In this document: piece after piece, positions 16,325-23,440 of the stretch
Layout of the letters: the number at the start of each line of letters is the position of its first letter
How positions within the stretch are numbered: position 1 is the first letter of the stretch
Notes under the pieces: model-generated
The model's database searches: none
What the model was told of the DNA's origin: nothing
The model's input: only the letters and a program-made list of their open reading frames with translations
IMG/VR virus record: IMGVR_UViG_3300046515_000001
Coordinates: 1-23,718 of that record
Source: a virus
Length of the DNA: 23,718 nt
Reading direction: 5' to 3' (one strand)
Position numbers and translations under genes: made by a program

Positions 16325-18657
16325 TGGGCTTCAACGTAGTTCCCTCCCCCGAGGTCTCTGGCCTCACCGGAGCCCCCGGCCCACAGGGTCTGAAGGGCGA
16401 CGTCGGTTCCTCGATCCTCACCGGCACCATCGTTCCGGCGTCGACCACTGGCGCTGACGGCGACTGGTACTTCAAGGAGGACACGCGCACCTTCCTCGGT
16501 GTGACGTCGACCAACTACACGATCTACAAGAAGGCGGCGGGCGCATGGTCCGTCGTTGGTGGGTCCGAGCTTGGCGGCTCGAAGATCTACCTGAACACCA
16601 CCTCGACGTCGAGCACGGACACCAAGCCCGGCGACCTCCTGATCCGCACCGACACGGGCGACATCTGGCAGCGTTCCGCTTCTGGCTGGGGCACGGCGAT
16701 CGGCAACATCAGGGGGCCGCAGGGAATCCAGGGCATCCAGGGCATCCAGGGTGTCGCTGGCCCTACAGGTCCGGCTGGCGCTGCCTCTACGGTGCCCGGC
16801 CCGACAGGACCGCAGGGACCACAGGGTCCGCAGGGAGCCACCGGCCCGCAGGGACCGACCGGAGCTACTGGCCCTACGGGTCCGGCTGGTACGGCCACTG
16901 TGCCGATGATCCTCACCCTGCCTGCCGGTTCCTCCTCGAACCCCTTCGAGGTCAAGTCTGCCGACAACGCGACCAACTCCCTGGAGGTGCGGAGCACCGG
17001 CTCTGTGCGCTTCCAGATGGGCAACGTCTACATGGACAAGAACGTCCGCATCGGTGGCTCGGCCTCTGCGGCTGGCGGCGGCATGGGCAACCTGGTCATG
17101 CAGAACGCGGCTACGGTCCCGACGTCGAGCGTCACTGACGGCGCGATCCTCTACTCCGAGGCCGGTGTCCTGAAGGCCAAGCAGAGCGACGGCACTGTGG
17201 TCGTCATCTCGAACGCCCCGTCTGGAGCTGTGCCCTTGGCGGGCGGCGGCGCGATGACTGGCAAGACCACCCACACGGGCGACGGCACGAACAACGGCTT
17301 CGAGTGGAAGAACCCCACCGGCTCGCTGGTCACCCGCATCGGGCCGAACGGCAACCTTGTCGCTCAGGGCGCGATGTACGCAGCGTCCGGCATCCAGCTC
17401 GGCTCGACGTCGACCGACTTCGGTGGTGGAGCTGGCGGTGTCATCGGCATGGACGATGCCACTACGGTGCCGTCGACCAACCCGACTGCGGGCGTGGTCC
17501 TCTACTCCGAGGGCGGTGTCCTGAAGTACCGCAAGCCTGACGGCTCGGTCGTCACGATCGGTGCGATCCAGCCCGGCACGGTCACTACCGTGAACGGCAA
17601 GACTCCTGACGGATCTGGTGCGGTCAGCCTCGCGGCAGCCGACGTGCCTGGCGCGATCACCTCGAACAGCCAGCCGACCTTCAACGACTTCATGATCGTC
17701 AACGCTACCGACCCTGTCGGTTCCGGCATCGTCGCGATGCGGAAGCAGAACAAGAAGCGGTGGGCGTTCTCCGTGACCGGCGCTTCTGAGACCGGGTCGG
17801 ACGCTGGCTCGAACTTCCTCATCCAGTCGTACTCCGACGCCGAGGCCGACAAGACCTACCACCTGTTCGCCGACCGAGCCTCGGGCTCGACGGTGATCGG
17901 GTCGGTCAACGTCATGAACGGTGCTCGCCTGGCCGTTGACGGTGGAGCTCTCGGCATCGTGGACCAGGCATCCAACCCGACAGTGTCGAGCCTGGGCTTC
18001 CAGTTGTACTCGAAGGCCGGTCGCCCCATGGTGCAGCGCAGCTCTGGCGCTTCGCCTGGCGGTCCACTGAACTTCGAGCTCCAGCCCCGAGCTGACGAGT
18101 GGCTGCCCGAGGACTTCAGCCTGAAGGCATGGTCCTCCGACCCCGCGATGTGCCAGTCGACCGGCGCGTACTGCGGCACCACAAGCGTTCGCATCACGGC
18201 TGTGAACCTGCGCCAGGCTCAGCTCGTCAACAAGCTGTGCTGGCACATGCTCGGCTACAACGGTGGTCTGCTGACCGGCTCCTGGGCTGCGCTCTACAAC
18301 AGCTCGGGCACCCGCGTCGCAACGAGCGGTGACCTGTCGACGGTGACCTACGAGCCTGCCGAGCAGCACTCTGCGGGCGGTGGCCTGTCCTACGCTCCGC
18401 TCACTGCGACGTACACGGCAACGCCGGGCATCTACTACATCGCCTGGCGGTTCATCTACAACACGACGACCCTCGACGGTCCGATGCTCCTCCAGTACGA
18501 GAACAGTGCGGGCGGTCCGCCCAACGTGTTCGGGTACAACACCCCGATCAAGCGGTTCGGCATGCTCAGCAACACCGCACTGACTGCATCACCCACGTCC
18601 ATCACGACCAGCTCGATCGAGAACGGAGCGAACCGGTTCTGGGCCGCGCTGGCGTAA
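16324..18657 (+). CDS. Collagen-like tail fibre protein
   Basis: This 777-residue protein is a likely trimeric tail fibre and receptor-binding candidate. The start is ATG 16324, overlapping the previous stop. The frame is open further left, but only through the upstream gene. A short collagen-like stretch (about residues 13-27) is followed by a folded module ([20 protein letters not shown]) and then Gly-X-Y repeats (131-191). Two related shaft modules follow, around 263-295 and 379-412, each with ATxVP, LYSExGVLK and DGxVVxI. The unique C-terminal domain (about 585-777) has several cysteines and ends [12 protein letters not shown], a pattern like galactose-binding/jelly-roll tips. The receptor cannot be predicted from sequence. 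Confidence 0.85.
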   Translation: MGFNVVPSPEVSGLTGAPGPQGLKGDVGSSILTGTIVPASTTGADGDWYFKEDTRTFLGVTSTNYTIYKKAAGAWSVVGGSELGGSKIYLNTTSTSSTDTKPGDLLIRTDTGDIWQRSASGWGTAIGNIRGPQGIQGIQGIQGVAGPTGPAGAASTVPGPTGPQGPQGPQGATGPQGPTGATGPTGPAGTATVPMILTLPAGSSSNPFEVKSADNATNSLEVRSTGSVRFQMGNVYMDKNVRIGGSASAAGGGMGNLVMQNAATVPTSSVTDGAILYSEAGVLKAKQSDGTVVVISNAPSGAVPLAGGGAMTGKTTHTGDGTNNGFEWKNPTGSLVTRIGPNGNLVAQGAMYAASGIQLGSTSTDFGGGAGGVIGMDDATTVPSTNPTAGVVLYSEGGVLKYRKPDGSVVTIGAIQPGTVTTVNGKTPDGSGAVSLAAADVPGAITSNSQPTFNDFMIVNATDPVGSGIVAMRKQNKKRWAFSVTGASETGSDAGSNFLIQSYSDAEADKTYHLFADRASGSTVIGSVNVMNGARLAVDGGALGIVDQASNPTVSSLGFQLYSKAGRPMVQRSSGASPGGPLNFELQPRADEWLPEDFSLKAWSSDPAMCQSTGAYCGTTSVRITAVNLRQAQLVNKLCWHMLGYNGGLLTGSWAALYNSSGTRVATSGDLSTVTYEPAEQHSAGGGLSYAPLTATYTATPGIYYIAWRFIYNTTTLDGPMLLQYENSAGGPPNVFGYNTPIKRFGMLSNTALTASPTSITTSSIENGANRFWAALA
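16714..16896 (+). repeat. Collagen-like Gly-X-Y repeat tract
   Basis: Eight Gly-X-Y triplets (GPQ, three [15 protein letters not shown]), then a four-residue break (STVP), then eleven more triplets dominated by GPQ, GPT and GAT. At DNA level this is an imperfect 9-base repeat (GGN-CCN-CAG type), liable to slippage. It should form a triple helix that trimerises the fibre. Confidence 0.92.
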
Positions 18658-18684
18658 CCCCTTGTGACAGAAGGGAGTTCATCC

Positions 18685-19194
18685 ATGGGAGCAGGTCTCT
18701 ACCCCGCCCCCGTCAACACGACCAGCCCGCGAGGGACCAAGGCGTTCCAGTTCGTCGGGACTACGAGCTACGTGTACGACACAGAGACACGGGCCTACCT
18801 GACGACCTGGACCGCAGAGGCGTCCCGGCTCTACCGGATTCAGCTCAACTGCGGCAGCGTCGACTCCGACACCGCAGGCGACCAGGCGACGGTCGACCAC
18901 GGCTCGAAGAACAGCGCCATCATCCGAGGCCGCTGGGCCTACGGCACTGACGCCACGGTCACCAGCACGGACGCGGGCTACATGCTCGCCTCCGTCTTCG
19001 ATGACGACTCGACCTTCAGCTCGGGCACCACGGCAACCTGGCATCTCGGCGGAGCGACGGCTGGCCCGATCGCGTTCGCCGTGACGCTGAAGCCGTACAG
19101 AGCGGCTGCCACCTACGGAGGGATTCGCCTCCTCGGGACCGGGGCCTCGATGAGCCTGACTGTGGAGGACGTCGGCCCCTGGCCAATCGTGTAG
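18685..19194 (+). CDS. Minor tail protein with MGAxLYPxPV N-terminal tag (first copy)
   Basis: The 169-residue protein starts at ATG 18685, 7 bases after AAGGGAG (18671-18677). An in-frame GTG at 18664 has no ribosome site. After the N-terminal tag MGAGLYPAPVNTTSPRG it is a predicted all-beta domain (GTKAFQFVGTTSYVYDTETR and RLYRIQLNCGSVDS), followed by Thr/Ala-rich strands and an end reading SLTVEDVGPWPIV. No catalytic motif is seen. It sits among fibre genes and shares its N-terminal tag with the next gene, which suggests both dock at the same site on the virion. It could be a fibre tip or decoration protein. A receptor-binding role is a guess from context. Confidence 0.72.
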   Translation: MGAGLYPAPVNTTSPRGTKAFQFVGTTSYVYDTETRAYLTTWTAEASRLYRIQLNCGSVDSDTAGDQATVDHGSKNSAIIRGRWAYGTDATVTSTDAGYMLASVFDDDSTFSSGTTATWHLGGATAGPIAFAVTLKPYRAAATYGGIRLLGTGASMSLTVEDVGPWPIV

Positions 19195-19244
19195 CACCCC
19201 CATCCCTACTCAGGTACAGCGCAACCGAAGGAGCCCTCCCCCCC

Positions 19245-19631
19245 ATGGGCGCAAGTCTCTACCCCCCACCCGTCGCTCCCGCACCGACGCCAGTAACGCA
19301 GACGTCGGGAGTGACGGCCACCGCCAACTTCGCGGTGAACAACTGCTTCCTGACGAAGCTCAACGGCATCGCCACCGTGAAGGCGGACCTCGCGGTCAAC
19401 GCCGCGATGAGCGCCGGAAGTTCGGCTCCGTACAACCTGGCCGACACGGTCATCGGCAACATCCCGGACGGCTTCCGCCCTCGCGCCACCATGACGGCCC
19501 TGTACTCCACCGGCTACGCGGATGGCGAGTGTGACATCACCTCCGACGGCAACATCACGATCCGCACGACCAACACGTACAGCCTCTCGGTCGGCGAGAC
19601 CATCCGGGTCTCCGCGACGTACGTCCTGTAA
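19245..19631 (+). CDS. Minor tail protein with MGAxLYPxPV N-terminal tag (second copy)
   Basis: The 128-residue protein starts at ATG 19245, 11 bases after GAAGGAG (19227-19233). Its first residues, MGASLYPPPVAPAPTPV, match the tag of the gene before it, but the rest differs. The body is beta-rich (TATANFAVNNCFLTKLNGIA and TVKADLAVNAAMSAGSSAPY), then DTVIGNIPDGFRPRATMTAL, and ends with strands reading SVGETIRVSATYVL. The GFRP motif preceded by IP and followed by strands resembles short C-terminal domains of phage tail fibres and BppU-like proteins, so it may be a detached receptor-binding tip. No signal peptide or membrane span is present. Confidence 0.7.
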   Translation: MGASLYPPPVAPAPTPVTQTSGVTATANFAVNNCFLTKLNGIATVKADLAVNAAMSAGSSAPYNLADTVIGNIPDGFRPRATMTALYSTGYADGECDITSDGNITIRTTNTYSLSVGETIRVSATYVL

Positions 19632-19646
19632 CCCACCCCGCACTTC

Positions 19647-19680
19647 AAGCCCCTGAGCCTCTTGGCCTGGGGCTTCTTCC
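19647..19680 (+). terminator. Terminator-like hairpin before the S74 fibre gene
   Basis: AAGCCCC (19647-19653) pairs with GGGGCTT (19669-19675) over seven pairs, with a partly paired interior (GAGCC/GGCCT) and CTTCC after it. It begins 16 bases past the preceding stop. It is weaker than the capsid hairpins and may attenuate transcription into the fibre and lysis genes. Confidence 0.5.
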
Positions 19681-19706
19681 ATGCCCACCAGGAAGGACCC
19701 CTCTCA

Positions 19707-20957
19707 GTGGCACAGACCTCCTACCCCTTCGACGCGCAGAGCGTCAGCGAGTCCCAGTACAGCCAGTACTTCCGTGAGCTCCAGGACAACGGTGTGGTCG
19801 GCTCGTCCGACAGCTCCACCCTGAAGGTCACGGCAACGACCGCCATGACCCTGTCGGTTGCCGTTGGTGCAGCCGTCGTACGCGGACACTTCTACAACAA
19901 CGATGCGGCGACGACCCTGACCGTCGCGGCTGCCGACACGGCGGCTCGAACGGACCGCGTCATCCTGCGCCTCGACCCGGCTGCGAACAGCATCGTGCTG
20001 GCCATCCTGAAGGGCACGGCGGGTGGTGGCGTGCCCGCCCTGACCCAGACCGACACCGGCATCTACGAGCTGTGCCTGGCGAACATCGCGGTCGGCGCGA
20101 ACGTCACCTCGATCGTGACGGCCAACATCACCGACCAGCGTCGATGGGTCGGCTCCCGCATCGGGTCCTGGAGCACGCTGCTTCGCCCCACCACTCCCCG
20201 TGTCGGACGCATGGGCTTCAACACCGACACCCTCGTCTGGGAGTTCTGGAACGGCACCGCGTGGACCAACCTCGTCCAGGCTGTCGACTGGAGCAACCTG
20301 AGCAACAAGCCCGGCACGTTCCCTCCGTCCGCTCACACTCACCTGTGGGCTGACACCACGGACAAGCCGACGACGTTCCCCCCGGCGACTCACTCGCACG
20401 ACTGGAACTCGATCACCAGCAAGCCGTCTACGTTCGCGCCGTCGACTCACTCGCACGACTGGAACTCGATCACCAGCAAGCCGAGCACCTTCACTCCCGC
20501 GTCGCACTCACACAGCTACCTGGACTACAGCGACACGATCTACAGGGCCAACGGCTCGGACCGACCGCACAGCTACACGCCTACCGGCTCCACCTGGTAC
20601 GCGGTGTGGGTCGACGGCAACCACAACTTCTGCCGGAACACCTCCTCGATCCGCTTCAAGGAGAACGTCCGCGACTACGGCGTCAACCCCAAGGACGTCC
20701 TCGCGCTGCGCCCGGTCATCTACGACCGCAAGCCCACCGTGAACGACGAGGGCGAGATGGTCGAGGGGCGCAAGGACGAGTACGGCCTGATCGCAGAGGA
20801 GGTCGCTCAGACCGTTCCCGAGATCGTCTCCTACCTGGATGGCGAGATCGACTCGGTCCGCTACGACCTGCTCGGCGTCTCTCTCCTGGCCGTCGTCAAG
20901 GACCAGCAGGCTCGCATCGAGAAGCTGGAGAAGCTGGTCGAGGCCCTGGCCTCATGA
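19707..20957 (+). CDS. Tail fibre with HxH repeats and S74 intramolecular chaperone
   Basis: This 416-residue protein starts at GTG 19707, 9 bases after GGAAGGA (19691-19697). Residues 1-180 form a beta-rich N-domain (VAVGAAVVRGHFYNNDAATT and IYELCLANIAVGANVTSI). Residues 195-270 are four 19-residue repeats, each with W near the start and an H-x-H near the end. Residues from about 313 to the end match the Peptidase_S74 chaperone: SSIRFKENV, LRPVIYDRK, EYGLIAEEVAQTVPEIVSYL, VRYDLLGVSLLAVVKDQQ, and a terminal coiled coil. In known S74 domains the chaperone folds the trimeric fibre and then cuts itself off. Here Ser313 and Lys318 have the right S-x4-K spacing for the catalytic dyad. It overlaps the next gene by ATGA. 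Confidence 0.9.
   Translation: MAQTSYPFDAQSVSESQYSQYFRELQDNGVVGSSDSSTLKVTATTAMTLSVAVGAAVVRGHFYNNDAATTLTVAAADTAARTDRVILRLDPAANSIVLAILKGTAGGGVPALTQTDTGIYELCLANIAVGANVTSIVTANITDQRRWVGSRIGSWSTLLRPTTPRVGRMGFNTDTLVWEFWNGTAWTNLVQAVDWSNLSNKPGTFPPSAHTHLWADTTDKPTTFPPATHSHDWNSITSKPSTFAPSTHSHDWNSITSKPSTFTPASHSHSYLDYSDTIYRANGSDRPHSYTPTGSTWYAVWVDGNHNFCRNTSSIRFKENVRDYGVNPKDVLALRPVIYDRKPTVNDEGEMVEGRKDEYGLIAEEVAQTVPEIVSYLDGEIDSVRYDLLGVSLLAVVKDQQARIEKLEKLVEALAS
20289..20516 (+). repeat. Four tandem 57-bp (19-residue) HxH fibre repeats
   Basis: The units open WSNLSNKP, WADTTDKP, WNSITSKP and WNSITSKP, and each carries HTH or HSH near its end. The DNA of units 3 and 4 is identical over 40 bases (20387-20426 against 20444-20483), which points to a recent duplication or gene conversion. 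HxH motifs in trimeric phage fibres such as the T4 gp37 tip coordinate iron along the axis, so up to four metal sites are expected. Confidence 0.85.
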
Positions 20958-21304
20958 CCACTGCGATGGAGCCCACCGTTCAGGTGGCGCTCGTTACAAC
21001 CGGAGGCACGATCCTTGTGACCCTCATCGGCGTGGTTGTCGAGATGTTGCGACGCAACCACAAGGCCCTGGCGGAGGTGCAGGAGAACGTCACGATCGCT
21101 CGCGATCAGGTGGCCAACTCCCACAGCACGAACCTCCGCGACGACATGGACCGCCTCCACGATGACGTTCGAGAAGTCCTCGACGTACTTCGCACCCACG
21201 GTGCGGAGATCGGTGGCCTGCGGGCTGACCTTCGCCAGGAGCGCATCGAGCGCCTGGCTGTCAGCGAACGCCTCGACCACCACCTGAGCATCACCGTCAA
21301 CTGA
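20954..21304 (+). CDS. Single-span membrane protein of the lysis cassette (DUF2746-like)
   Basis: The 116-residue protein starts at ATG 20954 in an ATGA overlap with the fibre gene. Residues about 9-31 are a hydrophobic span (VQVALVTTGGTILVTLIGVV onward). The rest is a charged coiled coil (HKALAEVQENVTIARDQ, LRDDMDRLHDDVREVLDVLR, LRADLRQERIERLAVSERL). This one-span plus coiled-coil plan matches DUF2746-type actinophage proteins found next to endolysins. It may be a second holin-like or lysis-timing protein, acting in the cytoplasmic membrane with the coil inside the cell. No spanin lipobox is present. Function is inferred from layout only. Confidence 0.7.
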   Translation: MTTAMEPTVQVALVTTGGTILVTLIGVVVEMLRRNHKALAEVQENVTIARDQVANSHSTNLRDDMDRLHDDVREVLDVLRTHGAEIGGLRADLRQERIERLAVSERLDHHLSITVN

Positions 21305-21311
21305 CACACCC

Positions 21312-21348
21312 GCGAAGGCCCTGGCTCACATCGAGTCGGGGCCTTCGC
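21312..21348 (+). terminator. Long hairpin before the endolysin gene
   Basis: GCGAAGGCCC (21312-21321) and GGGCCTTCGC (21339-21348) pair perfectly. The inner TGGCTC/GAGTCG adds six more pairs with two wobbles, leaving a 5-base ACATC loop. No T-tract follows. It ends 6 bases before the endolysin ribosome site, so it may either reduce read-through or shape translation of the endolysin. Confidence 0.55.
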
Positions 21349-21370
21349 CATGCAGGAAGGAGTACCCCGA

Positions 21371-22204
21371 GTGACCATCACTCAGAAGGTCATCGACATC
21401 GCTTCGGCTGAGGTCGGCTACCACGAAGGCAAGAACTCCAGCGGCCACTGGAACAACAAGGAGAAGTACGCAGCCGAGGTCCCCGGCCTGGAGTGGGCTG
21501 ACTACCAGGCGTGGTGCGCCACGTTCTGCTCCTGGGTTGCACTGAAGGCTGGCGCTGCCAACCTCTACCCGCGCACGGCGAGCTGCCTGGCTGGCGTCGC
21601 CTGGTTCAAGAAGATCGGTCGCTTCAGCGAGTACCCGGCGATCGGCGCTCAGGTCTTCTACGGCTCGGGCGGTGGCACCCACACCGGCATCGTCGTCTCC
21701 TACGACGCCGACACGATCACCACGATCGAGGGCAACACCAACGACAACGGTTCGGCTGAGGGTGACGGCGTCTACCGCAAGGTGCGTCAGCGTCGCAGCG
21801 ACTTCGTCTACGGCTACGGCTACCCAGACTTCCCCGAGGGCATCAAGTCGGCGGACCCGAAGTGGGCGAGTGCGGCTCCCAAGCCTGCTCCCGCTCCCGC
21901 TCCTGCTCCGAAGCCTGCCCCGGCGAAGCCGAAGCCTGCGCCCTCGAACCCGATCTACCAGCTCTCCCCTGCGGTCAAGCCTGGTGCCACGCACGTCCAG
22001 GTCCGGGACATCCAGGAGCTCCTGATGAAGCTCGGCTACAAGATCCCCGGTGCGCCGACCAACTTCTACGGCAAGAACACCGAGGCCGCTGTGGCTGCGT
22101 GGCATGAGCGGAACCCGAAGTACAAGAACTACGGCCTGGTTCGGGATACCCGCATCGGCCCGGCTGGCTACGTCGCTCTCCAGAAGCAGTGTGGTCGGCG
22201 ATGA
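21371..22204 (+). CDS. Endolysin: CHAP amidase/endopeptidase with peptidoglycan-binding domain
   Basis: This 277-residue enzyme should cut host peptidoglycan at the end of infection. The start is GTG 21371, 8 bases after GGAAGGAG (21355-21362). An in-frame ATG at 21350 lies before that site. The CHAP domain spans about residues 5-155. The likely nucleophile is Cys49 in YQAWCATFCSWVA, with His104 in GGTHTGIVVS and Glu120 or Asn122 in IEGNTND. A Lys/Pro/Ala linker (about 169-192) leads to a PG_binding_1-like domain (about 205-250: VRDIQELLMKLGY, FYGKNTEAAVAAWHERNP). There is no signal peptide, so release needs a holin. The stop overlaps a possible upstream start of the holin gene. Confidence 0.92.
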   Translation: MTITQKVIDIASAEVGYHEGKNSSGHWNNKEKYAAEVPGLEWADYQAWCATFCSWVALKAGAANLYPRTASCLAGVAWFKKIGRFSEYPAIGAQVFYGSGGGTHTGIVVSYDADTITTIEGNTNDNGSAEGDGVYRKVRQRRSDFVYGYGYPDFPEGIKSADPKWASAAPKPAPAPAPAPKPAPAKPKPAPSNPIYQLSPAVKPGATHVQVRDIQELLMKLGYKIPGAPTNFYGKNTEAAVAAWHERNPKYKNYGLVRDTRIGPAGYVALQKQCGRR

Positions 22205-22248
22205 CCGGCAAGCACGAAGCCCCCGGCAACCCTCGGAAGGAGTCCTTC

Positions 22249-22482
22249 GTGACTCTGCTTCTCCCCCTGCTCCCCACCAAGGCTCGGCCCTACGCCAAGG
22301 CGATCCTCGCCATGCTCGGCACGATCGCCTCGGTCGCGACGCTGCTCTACGCGGATGACCCTCGCGTGGCTGCGGGTGTCCAGATCCTCACCGCTCTCGG
22401 CGTGTACGCCCAGCCCAACGGCACGACCGGCGAGCTGGAGTTCCCCGAGGACGGACTGCCTGACTCCCACTACGAGGGCTGA
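22249..22482 (+). CDS. Holin, two membrane spans
   Basis: The protein is 77 residues from GTG 22249, which lies 6 bases after GGAAGGAG (22236-22243 region). A longer 93-residue form could start at ATG 22201, in an ATGA overlap with the endolysin stop, but with a poor ribosome site. It opens MTLLLPLLPTKARPYAKAIL. There are two hydrophobic segments, AKAILAMLGTIASVATLLYA and VAAGVQILTALGVYAQP, and an acidic C-terminus. This LLPTKARPYAKA opening is widespread among Streptomyces phage holins next to lysins. It would open the cytoplasmic membrane so that the endolysin can reach the wall. A strong hairpin follows and ends the late operon. Confidence 0.82.
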   Translation: MTLLLPLLPTKARPYAKAILAMLGTIASVATLLYADDPRVAAGVQILTALGVYAQPNGTTGELEFPEDGLPDSHYEG

Positions 22483-22491
22483 CCCGTAACG

Positions 22492-22533
22492 CAGAAGACC
22501 CCCACCAGCTACGTGCTGAGTGGGGGTCTTCTG
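22492..22533. terminator. Bidirectional terminator between convergent genes
   Basis: CAGAAGACCCCCAC (22492-22505) and GTGGGGGTCTTCTG (22520-22533) form a perfect 14-bp stem. An inner CAGC/GCTG pairing has a TACGT loop. It lies 9 bases after the holin stop and 19 bases from the stop of the leftward gene, so it can serve both operons. It has only a short mixed T-rich tail on the plus side (TCGTCT). Confidence 0.85.
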
Positions 22534-22552
22534 TCGTCTACTGGCCTTGGCC

Positions 22553-22837
22553 TCATGAGGTCTTCATCGCCTCGATCTCCTCCAGGGTCATGATCTTCGC
22601 GGTGCCGCGTCGGCGAGTGGGAGCTGCCTTCTTGGCGGGCGTCCGCTTGACCGGCACCGCCTTGATCTTCTCTCCGGTCTTGTCGACGTTGTAGAGCAGG
22701 GTCTCGATCGGGCTGGCGTGGTCCTTGCACAGATCCATCTCGCTACGGTCGCCGTCGCGCGTGATGGTGTAACGAGTGGTCGGCTTGCCGACCTCGGTCG
22801 GGTCGATGTCGCAGACGGTGACTTGGATCTTCGCCAT
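22553..22837 (-). CDS. Small basic-tailed protein, possibly Lsr2-like
   Basis: This leftward gene encodes 94 residues. The start ATG (22837-22835) follows GAAGGAG at 7 bases on the minus strand. Residues 1-50 (MAKIQVTVCDIDPTEVGKP, RYTITRDGDRSEMDLCKDHA, SPIETLLYNV) resemble the beta-beta-helix dimerisation domain of Lsr2, a DNA-bridging xenogeneic silencer of actinobacteria. The classic IDL is replaced by MDLCKDH. The C-terminal part is Lys/Arg/Pro/Ala-rich (KRTPAKKAAPTRRRGTAKI), as in DNA-binding tails, and ends with an acidic helix. Cys9, Cys37 and His40 are odd for Lsr2 and could bind metal. It is the only leftward gene here, with its own promoter. Function is uncertain. Confidence 0.78.
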   Translation of the reverse strand: MAKIQVTVCDIDPTEVGKPTTRYTITRDGDRSEMDLCKDHASPIETLLYNVDKTGEKIKAVPVKRTPAKKAAPTRRRGTAKIMTLEEIEAMKTS

Positions 22838-22865
22838 GTGATGTCTCCTTCGCAGGTGAGGGTGT

Positions 22866-22923
22866 GTTGCTGGGTAGATGCAACCTACACGAAGTTGCTT
22901 GCACTGTCACGCTGAGTGTGCAA
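22866..22923. promoter_or_regulatory. Putative operator: two TTGC/GCAA inverted repeats over the promoter
   Basis: GTTGC (22866-22870) and GCAAC (22880-22884) form one inverted repeat that overlaps the -10 of the leftward promoter. TTGCAC (22899-22904) and GTGCAA (22918-22923) form a second, enclosing the -35. The shared TTGC core suggests a repressor-binding region serving the divergent genes. I saw no convincing rightward promoter for the HTH gene within it. Confidence 0.4.
22882..22910 (-). promoter_or_regulatory. Sigma70-type promoter of the leftward gene
   Basis: Read on the minus strand: GTGACA (22910-22905), a 17-base spacer, and TAGGTT (22887-22882). The -35 differs from TTGACA at one base, and the -10 fits actinobacterial TAGnnT sites. 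Transcription would begin near 22875, giving a leader of about 38 bases before the ATG at 22837. Confidence 0.6.
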
Positions 22924-22980
22924 CAGTGTGTCTCACAGTAACCGAGAGTCAGTTCAGCAGCGAGCGGCGAGGGAGGCATC

Positions 22981-23436
22981 ATGGGAGCACGGAAGATCCA
23001 GGACGAGGGCGAGGTCATGCGCTGGTTCGAGGAGGGCAAGACCTACAAGTGGATGGTCGAGGAGTACCGGCGCAAGTACAACATCGAGACGGTGCCATCA
23101 CTGTGGGGCAACTTCCGACGTCGTCGTGGGCTCGACCGCCGCATCACCCGCTCGGACGAGCTCATCCCCTGGCAGGTCAAGCCCGAGCACCGCTGGCTGT
23201 ACCCGGTCGGCATGTTACGAGTCGAGGCTCGTCGGCGAGAGAAGGGTGACGCTGCGCTCAGCGAGCTGGAGGCGACCCGCCTCGCCGCTTGGAAGCAGAT
23301 GCTTGCCGACAACAACGCCGTGGTGCACTACGACCCGGACACCGAGGCTGGCTTCTTCTACATCCCGCGCTCCGAGGGCGACGGAGACCTGGTGCACAAG
23401 CCCAAGGTCTCGACGCGCCTGAAGGCTGTCGATTGA
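22981..23436 (+). CDS. Helix-turn-helix DNA-binding protein (candidate regulator)
   Basis: This 151-residue protein starts at ATG 22981, 4 bases after GGGAGG (22971-22976). Residues about 7-50 form a helical DNA-binding-like domain (DEGEVMRWFEEGKTYKWMVE, then PSLWGNFRRRRGLDRRI). The central part contains LIPWQVKPEHRWLYPVGMLR, and a C-terminal part has VVHYDPDTEAGFFYIPRSEG. This overall pattern, with WxNFRRRRGLDRRI and HYDPDTxxGFFY, is common in Streptomyces phage and chromosomal proteins usually described as HTH DNA-binding. Divergent placement next to the leftward gene, with inverted repeats between them, makes a repressor or switch role plausible, but this is inference. The gene is complete and not obviously part of the late operon. 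Confidence 0.8.
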   Translation: MGARKIQDEGEVMRWFEEGKTYKWMVEEYRRKYNIETVPSLWGNFRRRRGLDRRITRSDELIPWQVKPEHRWLYPVGMLRVEARRREKGDAALSELEATRLAAWKQMLADNNAVVHYDPDTEAGFFYIPRSEGDGDLVHKPKVSTRLKAVD

Positions 23437-23440
23437 CCCC

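Noticed and set aside
14750-18369. Long minus-strand open frames opposite the tail tip and fibre genes (14750-16297, 16252-18369)
   Set aside because: They are shadows of genuine rightward genes with clear starts and domains, and their translations show no recognisable fold.
16714-20516. CRISPR array or other non-coding repeat
   Set aside because: Both repeat tracts (16714-16896 and 20289-20516) keep reading frame, encode Gly-X-Y and HxH protein repeats, and lack spacer-like unique segments.
20606-20953. Upstream extension of the one-span membrane protein
   Set aside because: It overlaps the S74 chaperone domain, which is clearly real in the other frame; the ATGA start at 20954 gives a protein beginning just before its membrane span.
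22895-22945. Rightward promoter for the HTH gene starting from TTGCAC 22899-22904
   Set aside because: The hexamers 17-18 bases downstream (AACAGT, ACAGTG) are poor -10 matches, and other pairings were no better.
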